Origin: Roseiarcus sp963741405
GTDB taxonomy: Bacteria; Pseudomonadota; Alphaproteobacteria; Rhizobiales; Beijerinckiaceae
Assembly (NCBI GenBank): GCA_963741405.1
Contig: CAVUHX010000041.1
Coordinates: 7,747-71,746 of the forward strand
Reading direction: 5' to 3'
DNA: 64,000 nt
The notes under the pieces are model-generated. The model ran no database searches, had not been told where the DNA came from, and saw only the letters and a list, made by a program, of their open reading frames with translations. Of this stretch, positions 9,185 to 18,554 are shown piece after piece. How positions within the stretch are numbered: the first letter of the stretch is position 1; every line of letters begins with the position of its first letter. The position numbers and the translations under genes are program-made.

Positions 9185-9684
9185 ATGCCCAATAGGAAAT
9201 CCGCCAACCCCCTCAAGGATCTGTTCACGGAAACGTTGAAGGACATCTATTTCGCCGAGAGGCAGATCCTGCGGGCCCTGCCGAAGATGGCTAAGGAGGC
9301 GACCTCTCCCGACCTCAAGCAAGCATTCGAGACGCATCGCGACGAGACGGAGGGCCAAGTCGAGCGGCTGAACGAGATCTTCGAATCGATGGGCCTCCCG
9401 GCCCGGGGCAAGACCTGCGACGCGATCATCGGCATCATCGACGAAGCCAAGGAGATGATGGACGAGTTCAAGGGCGAGGAAGCCCTCGACGCCGGCTCGC
9501 CGCCTCCGCACAGACCGTGGAGCATTACGAGATCGCCCGCTACGGCACGTTGAAGAGCTGGGCGCGTCAGCTCGGAATGGAGGAAGCGGCGAACCTCCTC
9601 GACGAGACGCTGCAGGAAGAGATCAAGACAGACAAGCTGCTGACCGATCTCGCGATGAAGAACGTGAACAGAAAGGCCGCCTGA
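9185..9684 (+). pseudogene. ferritin-like DUF892 (YciE-type) protein, one frameshift
   Basis: ATG at 9185 follows AAGGAG by 5 nt. The first frame gives MPNRKSANPLKDLFTETLKD ... FKGEEALDAG. One base is missing near 9500, after which the correct frame continues AAQTVEHYEIARYGTLKSWA ... LLTDLAMKNVNRKAA to a TGA at 9684. Rejoined length is about 166 residues, normal for the family. It forms a four-helix ferritin-like bundle with Glu/His metal ligands and is linked to osmotic and oxidative stress. A single-base break could be a sequence error. Confidence 0.8.
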
Positions 9685-10215
9685 TCCACGAAGCGCGTCG
9701 GTCCCGCGCCGCCGCGGTCGCGCGGCGATCCGGTGAGCTGCGCGTGCACAATTCGGCGGCCGGCAGGCGCGATCGCGGGCGTGAACGCGCTTTGCGGCGT
9801 CCTGAGAGTGAGATTCGCCGCGGCGGACCACAGTCCATATCGTGATCGATGTCGGCGCACGGGGGCGGGCCTACTCCGCCGAATTGCTCAATCGAGCACG
9901 ATAAAAGCCCGGTCGGGGAAGGACGGGTGCGAGAAACTGTTGCCCCTACGGCCGTCGCGCGACTATCGATTATTTTGTGAGTGCGCGGCGGGCGTGTGTC
10001 TTCGTCGTAAATTGCCGATCGCGAGCGGCATGTCACCTCGCGCGCGGACGTCCACCGTACTTTGGCGGCGCCAGGGGCGAGGGCCTCGAAGGGGGCCGGG
10101 GCTATGTCGCCCTCGGCCACTCGGCCACGAATCACATCGACCCGGCTGCAAGGCTCGCTCGCCACGAGTTTCACCAGTAACAGGTGTAACGCCAAGACTG
10201 GAGAAGGATCGAAGG
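9685..10215. other. no gene recognised
   Basis: 530 bp between convergent genes (DUF892 from the left, isochorismatase-like from the right). No terminator, repeat or credible coding frame was found. Confidence 0.4.
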
Positions 10216-10827
10216 TCATCTCCACCGCGTGAGGATTGTCGCGGCATCGGCGGTCTCTATCTGTTCGGTATACCGGGCCTGATAAAGCCGCATCAGCATG
10301 TCGTGGCCTTCGTCAGACGAGCTGCATACCGCATCGCGCACGACGATGACGCGATAGCCGATGTCAACCGAGTCCAGGACCGTCGCCAGCACACAAACAT
10401 CGGTCTCAGATCCCGAGACGATCAGAGCGTCCGTCTCGCGTTGGCGCAAATGCTCGGCCAGCTTGGGTTCCGCGAGGGCAGAATAGCGTGTTTTGTCAAT
10501 GACAGTCGCCGGCGGGCAAAGCGCCGCGAGCGGCGGCATCAACTCCAATAACTGCAGATCAAGGTATTCGCGTGTCGCCACGCGCCAGCGCGTGTAGTAG
10601 CGCCGCCACATGCCCGGCGTCTGGTCGGGACGCTCGGGCGGGATGAAGCGGGTGAAGACGGTTCGTTCTGGATGACGGGCCGCGAGCGCCGCCGCGACCG
10701 GCAAAACCCTGTCCATCCATGGCGTCGGCCAAGGACCGTCGGCCGAAAAAATCCGCTGCATGTCGACGCACAGGTGGACGCTGCGCTCAGTCAGGGGAAG
10801 AGGCAATAACTGATCGCCCCATGCCAC
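10216..10827 (-). CDS. isochorismatase-like cysteine hydrolase
   Basis: 203 residues, intact. The catalytic triad of the cysteine hydrolase fold is visible: Asp22 in LCVDMQRIF, Lys112 in VIDKTRYSAL and Cys145 in GSETDVCVLAT. A cis-peptide-type SGSET turn precedes the Cys. Members hydrolyse isochorismate, nicotinamide or N-carbamoyl compounds; the substrate here cannot be deduced. GAGG precedes the ATG. It lies 9 nt after the DUF3147 gene on the same strand, so it probably belongs to the same stress-controlled operon. Confidence 0.85.
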   Translation of the reverse strand: MAWGDQLLPLPLTERSVHLCVDMQRIFSADGPWPTPWMDRVLPVAAALAARHPERTVFTRFIPPERPDQTPGMWRRYYTRWRVATREYLDLQLLELMPPLAALCPPATVIDKTRYSALAEPKLAEHLRQRETDALIVSGSETDVCVLATVLDSVDIGYRVIVVRDAVCSSSDEGHDMLMRLYQARYTEQIETADAATILTRWR

Positions 10828-10836
10828 CTCAGCCTT

Positions 10837-11253
10837 CTACAGCCATCGCCGCACCTGCCATGCGAACACCGCCACGGCGAGCCAAGAAGCCGCCGCAAGG
10901 ACGAGGGCCCAGACGGGAGAGCCTACGATCATCAGCCAGATCACGAGGCCGAAAGCCGCCAGCCCCAAACTTCCAAGCGCCGCTCCGGCGGCGTCGAGCG
11001 CCGCGGCTTCCCTGCCGCGCCGCGTTCCCGGCAGACCCGCTTTCTCCTTGCGTTCCCGGACATGCTTTTCGATCAATGTCGCGCTTGCGGGAAAGATCGC
11101 GGGAAAGGCGAGAAACAGGCCGCCGACGATAGGTCCGAAGCGGGCCGCGATGAAGCCCGCGACTACGGTCATCGCCCCGCCGAGCACGAATTTGACGAGA
11201 TACTCGTACCAGCGCGTCTGACGCAGGGCGGAAGGCTTGAACTGAACGATCAT
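10837..11253 (-). CDS. DUF3147 family membrane protein
   Basis: 138 residues from MIVQFKPSALRQTRWYEYLV. Four hydrophobic stretches: VKFVLGGAMTVVAGFIAA, IVGGLFLAFPAIFPASATLI, LGSLGLAAFGLVIWLMI and a C-terminal VWALVLAAASWLAVAVFAW. The start at 11253 is chosen because its ATG overlaps the TGA of the upstream paralog (TCATGA), indicating coupled translation. Function unknown; a small inner-membrane protein. Confidence 0.75.
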   Translation of the reverse strand: MIVQFKPSALRQTRWYEYLVKFVLGGAMTVVAGFIAARFGPIVGGLFLAFPAIFPASATLIEKHVRERKEKAGLPGTRRGREAAALDAAGAALGSLGLAAFGLVIWLMIVGSPVWALVLAAASWLAVAVFAWQVRRWL

Positions 11254-11596
11254 GAGAGCTGAAACAGCGCCGCGGATACGCCAAGCGCAATTACGAACCA
11301 GATAACCAGAGCGGCCATCGTCGCGGTCCATGAGGACAGCAGGTTTCTCTTGAGCAACACGCACACTGCCCAGCTGTAAGCAGCAAGCGCGAAGGCTCAC
11401 ACGATCATCGAGCGAGCTTCCGTGGCGACGAAGGTTGCGCCCTTATGCGACAAGGTGATAAGAAGCGTCGCGAGAGCGATCGATGGAGCCGCGCCGAACA
11501 GTCCCGCGAAGCTTTTCGGTCGCAAGCTGTCGCCAAGCGCCGCGAACGCAGACACTGCGATCCCCCCGCCAGGAACCGTAAGGCATATTCGAGCAT
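11250..11596 (-). pseudogene. second DUF3147-like membrane protein, broken
   Basis: From the ATG at 11596 the sequence reads MLEYALRFLAGG. After one missing base in a six-G run (near 11562) it continues AVSAFAALGDSLRPKSFAGL ... EARSMIV. A TGA stops that frame near 11397, but the same frame continues beyond it: ALAAYSWAVCVLLKRNLLSS ... ALFQLS, ending on the TGA that overlaps the next gene's ATG. Rejoined it would be about 115 residues with four hydrophobic segments, paired with the downstream DUF3147 gene. The frameshift plus stop suggest decay, though the G-run error could be technical. Confidence 0.65.
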
Positions 11597-11626
11597 TGTT
11601 GCTCCCAGTCGAACCGTCTGACGCCT

Positions 11627-11652
11627 AACGCTTGTCCTGTAGCGTTGGTTCG
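11627..11652 (-). promoter_or_regulatory. EcfG-like promoter of the DUF3147 operon
   Basis: On the minus strand: CGAAC (11652-11648), 17 nt, CGTT (11630-11627). One mismatch to GGAAC-N16/17-CGTT, and 30 nt from the -10 box to the ATG at 11596, the same spacing as at the DUF892 gene. Confidence 0.45.
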
Positions 11653-11693
11653 GCGTTTTCTGCGCTGCGCCCCACCTCCCTGAGATCTTCGCC

Positions 11694-12229
11694 ATGCCGA
11701 ACTTCATCAACTTACCGCCCTTTACAGAAGACGGCGACGTGCATGTCGTCGTGGAAACGCCTCGCGGCAGCAGAGCCAAATTCGCCTACGAGCCAAAACT
11801 CGAAACCTTCATTCTCTCGAAATCGCTCCTCGCCGGACTAACCTATCCACATGACTGGGGTTTCGTGCCATCGACCAAAGGCGATGACGGCGATCCACTC
11901 GACATCATGGTAGTTCACGATGCGACGACTTTTCCGGGCATCGCTGACCTGTCGGATCATCGGCATTCTTCAGATCGAGCAGAAGAGCAAGAGGAAGGTC
12001 GAGCGGAACGACCGCCTATTCGCGGTGCCTCGACGCTCGCACTCGGAGCAGGGCCTGCGCGATGTTCGCGACCTCTCAAAGCCGATTTCAGCAGGAGCTG
12101 GAGAAGTTCTTCATTGCGACTGACGAGCTTGAAGACAAAAAACTGGAGATCATCGGGTGGAAAGGCCCCAAGATCGCGATGAAGGCGATCAAGGACAGCG
12201 CCAAGAGTTTTTCGAAGGACGGCGAGTGA
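11694..12229 (+). pseudogene. ppa: inorganic pyrophosphatase (family I), two frameshifts
   Basis: Three frames rejoin into one protein of about 178 residues. MPNFINLPPFTEDGDVHVVV ... GDDGDPLDIMVVHDATTFPG carries the DxDPxD-type metal site. Next is LTCRIIGILQIEQKSKRKVE ... ALRDVRD-like region, then LEKFFIATDELEDKKLEIIG ... KDSAKSFSKDGE. It hydrolyses pyrophosphate to phosphate in the cytosol. Breaks lie near 11945 and 12090, each one base. It is probably an accessory second copy in the stress block rather than the housekeeping gene; sequence error is also possible. Confidence 0.8.
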
Positions 12230-12331
12230 CTCTGCCGAAATCAGCGCCGAAATAATCGGGCCGCGCGCCGGCTGTCCTCGCGGAGGCCTTGTCATACCCG
12301 CGCTCGGCTTGCGGTCCGACAGGTGCCCGGA

Positions 12332-13444
12332 TCACCGAGCGGATGAAGAAAAATCAGCCCACGTTTCCGTGTCGACCTTGGCCGCGCCGCGCCGCCCGAG
12401 CGGCTTCTCGCTCTCGAGCGTCGAGTTGCGTGCAGTCTGATGCTCGATTTCGGCGTTCAGCTGGGCACCAACTAGGATGACGACCATCGAGATCCACATC
12501 CACATCCACATCATCATCCCGACGGCCGCGCCGAGCGAGCCGTACGTCGCATTGTAGTGGCCGAAATTAGCGATGTACCAGGAGAACAGGAGCGAGCTGA
12601 CGAGCCCCGCGATCGCGGCGGTGACGCTTCCGACGGAGAGCCATTGCCAGTGCGGCTCGCGCCGGCAGGGCAGATAGCGATAGGCCGCCGCGAGGCCGAC
12701 GACGACGAGCGCCAACACGACAGGCCACCTCAGAACGGCGATCTGCGCGCCGGCGACGCCGCCCAGCCCCATCGCGCCGAGCACGATCGGCGCGACCAGG
12801 ACGGCGCCCACCGCCAGCATCAGGGAAGCGATAGCGATGAGGGTGTAAAGCAGCGAGACGAGGCTCAGCCGGATGAAGCTTCGCTTTTCCTTCTCGCCAT
12901 AGGCGACGTTGAGCGCGTCGATGATCGACTTCATGCCGGCGTTGGCGCTCCACAGCGCGAATAGCAGGCTGACGACGAAGCCGATGCTGAGGCTCGAGAC
13001 TTTATTGGCTGTGAGCCGCCTGAGCTCCTCATGCAGAACGTCGAGCGCGCCGCCCGGCAGCACGCCGGCCAACGTCGACACATGCGCGTCGATTGCGCCT
13101 GGGTCGGCGAACAGCCCGTAGAGGGATACGAAAGCCGCAATAGCCGGGAAGAGTGAGAGCAGGCTGTAAAAGACGGCGCCTGCTGCCACCGCGAGCAGGC
13201 GGTTGTCGTTGATCCCTTCATAGGTTCGCCAGAGGATGTCCTTCCAGCCGCGCCAGGGGATTTCCCAGGGCGCTGCGGCGCGCCGCCCGCGTCCGCGTTC
13301 GTGCGCGTCGGTCTCATCCGGTCCGGGATGCTGGGGGTTCGTGCCCGGCGCGGCGCGTCGTTCCGGACGGCGAAGCTCGCCGCGACGGGCGAAAGCGACG
13401 AGGCTCAAGGCCAAAAGCGGCAATAGCAGGCGTCGCTCCGGCAC
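12332..13444 (-). CDS. YihY/BrkB family inner-membrane protein
   Basis: 370 residues from a GTG at 13444 preceded by AGGAGAGA; a longer frame to 13570 exists but its extra N-terminus belongs to the upstream gene's reading. After a hydrophobic stretch (LLLPLLALSLVAF) and a charged linker comes the BrkB core, starting WKDILWRTYEGINDNRLLAV. It has six membrane segments, including SIGFVVSLLFALWSANAGMK and a C-terminal LGAAVGMMMWMWMWISMVVI. Old annotation as RNase BN is not supported for this family; function is unclear. Last gene of a minus-strand operon with DUF3618, DUF1469 and a nutrient-deprivation-type protein. A partial second copy lies at 33457. Confidence 0.85.
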   Translation of the reverse strand: MPERRLLLPLLALSLVAFARRGELRRPERRAAPGTNPQHPGPDETDAHERGRGRRAAAPWEIPWRGWKDILWRTYEGINDNRLLAVAAGAVFYSLLSLFPAIAAFVSLYGLFADPGAIDAHVSTLAGVLPGGALDVLHEELRRLTANKVSSLSIGFVVSLLFALWSANAGMKSIIDALNVAYGEKEKRSFIRLSLVSLLYTLIAIASLMLAVGAVLVAPIVLGAMGLGGVAGAQIAVLRWPVVLALVVVGLAAAYRYLPCRREPHWQWLSVGSVTAAIAGLVSSLLFSWYIANFGHYNATYGSLGAAVGMMMWMWMWISMVVILVGAQLNAEIEHQTARNSTLESEKPLGRRGAAKVDTETWADFSSSAR

Positions 13445-13460
13445 GGGGCTCTCTCCTCGT

Positions 13461-14615
13461 TCAGCTGCGCCTGGACGCGGACGGGCCTTCCTGCGGGCCC
13501 CTCCCCCGGTCATCGGCTGCTTCATCGCGTTCATCGCGCCCTCGGACCCCTGCCTGACGCCTTCGCCCAAATTGCGTGCCGCGTCAGCGACGGCGCCGGG
13601 CGACAGACCCTCTTCCTTGACCGCCTCCCTGACCGCGGTTTGGGTCCGATCCGCGACCTGGCTAGCCTCCTGCCCTCGACCGAGGCGGAAGACAAGCCGA
13701 TGGGTGATGCCCGCGACGCCGTGAAGGGAACCGCAATCGCGACCCCGATGGCCGCGCAGAGCAGCGGCCGCTCGGTGACGAAGGAGGCAGCGTTGTCGCG
13801 CCCCTGCCTGACGAAGTCCGCCGCCTACCGTCGCGTGCGGCTCGCGGTATTCGCAATCGTTCCCCGGACCGACGACGCTGAATCTGCCAGGGCGCCCCTC
13901 ATCGAAGACGCCGTGTCCCCGAGCGCGCCGCTCGCCGAGGCTGCCGTTTCGCGAACGGCGCCCGCTGCGTTCTGGGTGCCGCGCCGCGCCTGATCGACCG
14001 CGCCGGAAGCCTGGTCGCGCAGGTCATGGGCCGTTGCGCGAACAGCGTCGGCCGCCCCTGCGGCAGTGTCGCCGACTGTCGCCGCCGTCCGCTTTATCGT
14101 GTCGGCGACGGCGCTCGCCGCGTTCATCGTCTGGCGGCTTGCGGCCTCGGCCGCGCTGCCGAGCCCCGACTGGACAGAGGCCGCCGCCGAGCGCGCGCTC
14201 GACGCCGCGGATCCGATCTGGCGGCCAGGAGACCCATCCGACGCGGGCCTGGCCGCGTCACCGACGCTCGACGGTCCGCCGGCGCTCGGCGGTCGCCATC
14301 ATCGGCCTGCCGCCATTTCCCCGAGAGCCAGCCCTGAGGCCCATCTTCTCCGACAGGAACATCACGCAGCCTGAGCCGATCAGCAGGCTCGGCAGCGGAT
14401 TCTCCCGCATCGCGTTGGTGAACGCGCGCAAGAACGTGCCGCCTCCGGCGCGGGAATAGGTCAGCAGCTCGTCGAACACCTGTCCCGGCGTCAGTCGGTC
14501 GCTGAGTTCGTCGAGGTTCTGGGCAAGCCGGCGGCGGGTCTGCTCGGCCTCGCGTTTCGTAATCACCGGAAGTGGAAAGGCGGCTTACGTGGCGCCGCTC
14601 GTGAAACGCTGTCAT
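13461..14615 (-). pseudogene. DUF3618 protein with LEA-like helical repeats, frameshifted
   Basis: The start MTAFHERRHVSRLSTSGDYE overlaps the holin gene by ATGA. It then changes frame to the DUF3618 core (REAEQTRRRLAQNLDELSDRLTPG), then to an Ala-rich amphipathic region (IKRTAATVGDTAAGAADAVR, ASSMRGALADSASSVRGTIA). Next are ADFVRQGRDNAASFVTERPL with a membrane segment and a tail ending SASRRS at a TGA at 13461. At least three breaks. Predicted membrane-associated stress protein of about 384 codons if repaired. Confidence 0.65.
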
Positions 14616-14967
14616 CGCACGTGCTCCCTTGCTACGACATAATCCTCCCGCACCTGCTCGAGAGTGCGATTGGGCATGAGCGCTGAGCCCTTTAGTCGGG
14701 TGACGCCCGCCATCGTCAGCGCCGCGCCGATCGCCGGCGCGACACCTGCGACGATCAGCAGGTTCCATCGTACGAAAGGTCGGCTGCCGCGATCCAGTGC
14801 GCAATATCGAAGAGGAGGGTGATGAAGCCCCCCAGCGCGATGACGCCGCCAAGCGCGAGATAGACGCCGGCGTTGGACGCGGCCGACAGCTTCTCGCCCA
14901 TTTCCGCCCGGGCCAGCCGGAACTCGGTCTGGACGAGATAGGCAAGGTCCGACGCGAAATGCGTCAT
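14612..14967 (-). pseudogene. DUF1469 / holin-X family protein, one frameshift
   Basis: MTHFASDLAYLVQTEFRLAR with two hydrophobic hairpin segments (VYLALGGVIALGGFITLLF; after a one-base shift near 14775, LLIVAGVAPAIGAALTMAG). The tail NRTLEQVREDYVVAREHVR ends at a TGA overlapping the DUF3618 ATG. Despite the family name it is usually found in stress operons of this type, not in phages. The left end of IS630 copy A lies 30 bp upstream of its start and cuts it from the operon promoter. Confidence 0.7.
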
Positions 14968-14996
14968 CAGGGTTACGAGTGGGCGCGTTGTCTCTC

Positions 14997-16278
14997 TAGT
15001 TCATCGATTTTGAGATTCGAATCATATCAGGCTGCCTGGTCGAGCTTATAGGACCAAGAGTGGACGACGGGGTGTCGATTGAAGTGATCCATGGCGGCCA
15101 TGATGCGGTCCTTGAGTTCCTGTTTGGATGCGACGCGGATGTGGCGCAGCACCGAGCGGGCGAGCTTGGAGAAGAAACCCTCGACGAGATTGAGCCAGGA
15201 GCCATGCTTGGGGGTGAAGACAAAGGTGAAGCGGCCTTCCGGTTGGGCGGCGAGCCAAGCCTTGGTCTCCTTGGAGATGTGCGCCGAATGATTGTCGAGG
15301 ATCAGCTTGATCGCCGTATGGCTCGGATAGGCGGCGTCGAGGAGCTGGAGGAATTCAATGAATTCGCGGCTGCGGTGGCGGTCCTTGACGAGAGCGTGGA
15401 CCTGGCCGGTGAGCAGATCAATGCCGGCCAGCAAGCTGACCGTGCCGTGGCGCTTGTACTCGTAGTCGCGCCCGAAGGTCGCATGTCTGCCGGGCTCGGG
15501 CGGCAGGTCCGGGGCCGTCGTGGCGATTGCCTGAATGCCGGGCTTTTCATCGTAGGAGACAATCGCCACCGCATCGCTCGGCTTTTGCTTCGCGGCGGCC
15601 GCGCTCTCCCGAATAAGCTTCACCTCGCCATAGACGCACAGAACCTCCGCCATCTTCTGCTTGAACTCCGGATCGCGGCGTTCCAGGTAATAGCGGACCT
15701 TGTGCGGCTTGATCTCCTGCTCGTTGAGGATATTGCACACCGTCCCCTGAGCCAACTTGGCAAGGCAAGCGTGGCCCTCCGCCGGCCCATGCTCACGCGC
15801 ATGGCAGGCGAGAAGCCGCGTTGTCCACAATTCGTGGGGATAGCCGAGGTCCTTGGCCTTGCGGCAGGCGAGGTCGACAACCCATGCCTTGGCCTCGGCG
15901 GTGATCGTCGCCTCCCTGCCGGGCCGCGGTCGATCGTCGAGCGCCGCCATCGGGCCATAGACCAACGCCCGCTCGACACAGCGCTGGACGGTCTGATGGT
16001 GCGCGCCCAAGGCTCGCCCCACCGCAAAAAACGATCCGTCTTCCCGGTAGGCCAGCAGCATCCGCGCTCGATCAACCCGGCTCGCCAATTCCGTTCGCGA
16101 GCGGGCAATCGCGCCCAACGCCGCCACATCCTCCTCGCCAATCGCCAATTCAATCGCCCGCCGTCGACCCGCCATCACCTCACACCTCGCTTCCGAATCA
16201 AAGCAGCAAGGCTACAAACCACGTCAGGAAAAATAAATCCCGCGCGCATATGATTGGTTTCAACGATTCGATGAACTA
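14997..16278 (-). mobile_element. IS630 family element, copy A
   Basis: About 1,280 bp including TA on both sides. Ends are imperfect inverted repeats TAGTTCATCGAT... and TAGTTCATCGAATCG.... It is inserted between the nutrient-deprivation-type gene and the DUF1469 gene of one operon, both junctions reading CTAG. Copies B and C are at 42541 and 44718. Confidence 0.92.
15027..16178 (-). CDS. IS630 family transposase, copy A
   Basis: About 383 residues. The N-terminal half is a helix-turn-helix region (SRTELASRVDRARMLLAYRE ... GRALGAHHQTVQRCVERAL). The C-terminal DDE_3 domain shows VSYDEKPGIQAI (Asp), LILDNHSAHISKETKAWLA (Asp) and HGSWLNLVEGFFSKLAR (Glu). GTG at 16178 is followed directly by an ATG at 16175, either usable. 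Intact and nearly identical to copies B and C. Confidence 0.93.
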   Translation of the reverse strand: MMAGRRRAIELAIGEEDVAALGAIARSRTELASRVDRARMLLAYREDGSFFAVGRALGAHHQTVQRCVERALVYGPMAALDDRPRPGREATITAEAKAWVVDLACRKAKDLGYPHELWTTRLLACHAREHGPAEGHACLAKLAQGTVCNILNEQEIKPHKVRYYLERRDPEFKQKMAEVLCVYGEVKLIRESAAAAKQKPSDAVAIVSYDEKPGIQAIATTAPDLPPEPGRHATFGRDYEYKRHGTVSLLAGIDLLTGQVHALVKDRHRSREFIEFLQLLDAAYPSHTAIKLILDNHSAHISKETKAWLAAQPEGRFTFVFTPKHGSWLNLVEGFFSKLARSVLRHIRVASKQELKDRIMAAMDHFNRHPVVHSWSYKLDQAA

Positions 16279-16946
16279 GTCGTCATGGATTTCGTCCTCG
16301 CGCTGAGAGGGGTCGTAGCTGGCGGCCGGGCGCTGACGCGCACTACTCTTGACGAAGCGGGCGAGCGCGAAGCCTGCGGCGACCGACCCGCCGATGAAGA
16401 GCGCCGGCTGAGCGCGGGCGAGTTGAGCGGCGGACTCGATGAGCTCGTTGATGTTCCGGTTGGGCAGGTTGTCGGACAGGCCCTCGACGCGCCGCGCCGC
16501 CTCGTGGACCGTGCGCGCGACTATTGGGGACTGCGGTTTGATCTCGTCCGCGGCGCTGTCGACGGCGCGGGCGAAACTGCGGATCGCCTCGACGCCTCGC
16601 GCCTTCTGGGCTTCGCCTGTCCTGCTGAGCTCGTGGCCGACGTCGCCGACGAACTGGAGCGCCTGCTGGCGGACGGCGTCAGCGGCAGTCTGCGCCGCAC
16701 CCTTCAGCCCGTCACCAAGCGAAGCGCCGTCGTGAGAGTCCTTCGACGGACCGGCCGCGTTTCGGAGGCGGGGCAGGCGCCGGCGCCTGTTGCAGACCGG
16801 CCGGCTCCCATCCCGGGCGAGAACATGCCCGGCATGATAGCCGACCATGTGACGCCGGATGGAGCGGCGGTATGAGGCGCAGTCGGGGGAGGCTCGGCGA
16901 TTGGACCGGCGAGGACGGGGGCGCCCTTGTCAGACGGATTCGCCAT
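16276..16946 (-). pseudogene. nutrient-deprivation-induced-type stress protein, frameshifted
   Basis: The start MANPSDKGAPVLAGPIAEPP at 16946 follows AGGAGA by 8 nt. One frameshift near 16770 separates it from KDSHDGASLGDGLKGAAQTA ... LSDNLPNRNINELIESAAQL. A membrane-like segment PALFIGGSVAAGFALARFV and an acidic end (REDEIHDD) follow. The stop TAG comes from the inserted IS630 target TA. GGAAC at 17002-16998 lies at the right distance for an EcfG promoter, but the -10 is poor. First gene of the stress operon cut by IS630 copy A. Confidence 0.6.
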
Positions 16947-17265
16947 GAAAGATCTCCTGGGTCGAACGAAGGGGCTTAATTCGGCGGCGCTGCGCTTGTT
17001 CCCGACTGCCCTATCCTTGTCCCGGCGTGACCCGCGGATGGTGATTCTCGGGAAGGCCTTGGGAGCCAATCGAGATCATGGAAACCGCGGATAGCTCTGC
17101 CTCGGCGGCGCCCTTCCTCCTGATCTTTGAATAGCGCCTGATGACGGCCTGGCCGCCCGCTAATTGGCGATAAGCCGCAAGGAAGGCCGCAGCCCTCCAG
17201 TTGAGGCGGAACAATGGCGGCGGCCGCTGAGTTACGTGTCGCGCCAGGGGAATCGACTGAACGGG

Positions 17266-18425
17266 TCATGCGGCGATGTAGGCGGCGAGGGCGTTTTCGT
17301 CCCATGCGGCAACTTTGCGGCGCATGCGCAGGGAATCTCTGCTTTTGCCGGTTCTGAGCACGTTGAGGGCGATGTGCTTGACGATGGCGAGGTTGAAGGG
17401 CGCGTTGTCGGTTCGCACGCGGCATTCGTCGTCGCGGAAGATCATGTCGAGCACCCAGTGGAGGCCGTTTTCGACCATCCAGTGACTGCGGATCATCGGT
17501 CCCAGGGCGTTGGCGAGCAGGGCGAGCGAGGTGATGTAGAAACGCGTCTCGGTTTCGACCTTGCCATCGGTTTCACGTTCGCTCTCGACCATGACGACCG
17601 ACTTCAGGCCCGGCCACTGGTGGTTTTCCTGCAGCCAGCCGATGTCGTGGAAAACGGTGACCGTCCGGGTCTCGATGCGGCCGTGGCCGCCGTCGACGGT
17701 CGTGTCCTGGCTGACCGACGTATTCTTGAACGCGACCGCCTTCTGTTCGCGGGCGAACAGTTCGACATCGTCGCGCAGCGTGCCTTGGTTCCCCTTCAAC
17801 GCGAGAATGTAGTCGGCCTTCTTGTCGATGATTTTCTGCGCGACGGCGCGCTGGCAGCCCATGGCGTCGATGGTCACCACCGCGCCCTCGATGGCCAGCA
17901 GCTCAAGCAGGGCGGGAATGGCGACGATTTCGTTGGACTTGTCGCCGACCCTGGTCTGCCCGAGCACCATGCGCTGGCGCGCGGCGAAGGCCGAAACGAC
18001 ATGAATGGGCTCTTCGGCCCCCTTCTTCTGTAGGAGCGCCGCACCGTTTTGCCGTCGATGGCGATCACCTCGGCCGACGTTTTCGTCAGCCCCGCCGCCC
18101 ACGCCACAAAACAGCGCTGGAACGCGACCGGGTCGAGCTTGGCGAGGATGATGCCCAACTGGTCGTGCGAGGGCGTGCCGTTGGCGAAGGGTCGAAAGCG
18201 CCGCAGGAACGCCAGCTTGGCCCGGCCGAAGCGCGCGATGTCGGCCACCGTCTCCGCCCCCGCCAGCGCCGCCGCCAGCATCACGAGCAGCACCTCGTCG
18301 AGCGGATAGGCGACCTTCCCCTTCTGCCGGTAGTCGGGCAAGTCCTTGAAAGGCGACAGGAAAACAGTCGTCTCCTTCACCGCCCCGACAGCCGCGTCCC
18401 CTTCCGGCATCAACCCATCCTCCAA
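17266..18425 (-). pseudogene. ISAs1 family transposase, one frameshift
   Basis: The N-terminal part (MEDGLMPEGD ... FKDLPDYRQKGKVAYPLDEV ... NGTPSHDQLGIILAKLDP ... VIAIDGKTVRRSY) and C-terminal part (VVSAFAARQRMVLGQTRVGD ... LKGNQGTLRDDVELFAREQK ... HWMVENGLHWVLDMIFRDDE ... ENALAAYIAA) lie in two frames joined at 18035 by one missing base. DDE residues are present in each part. Length about 386 residues when joined. Terminal repeats were not identified with confidence. No gene is recognised in the flanks up to 16950 and from 18426 to 18554. Confidence 0.8.
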
Positions 18426-18554
18426 GCAAATCAGAGGATTGCGACAAATTCAGCTTTCCGATCGGCTGTCACGCGCAATTTCAGTCGATTGCCCTGCGTG
18501 TCGCGCTGAGCTGTTGACACGGTCAAGGGCGCGGCCCAAGGGGAAGGTCCAAAA

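Noticed and set aside
13445..13570. Longer N-terminus of BrkB (start at 13570)
   Set aside because: The extra residues match the end of the upstream DUF3618 gene in a shifted frame; GTG 13444 has a good ribosome site.
15060..16253. A 397-codon open frame antisense to the IS630 transposase, present in all three copies
   Set aside because: It is the shadow of a GC-rich transposase gene; the sense frame has the DDE motifs and ribosome site.
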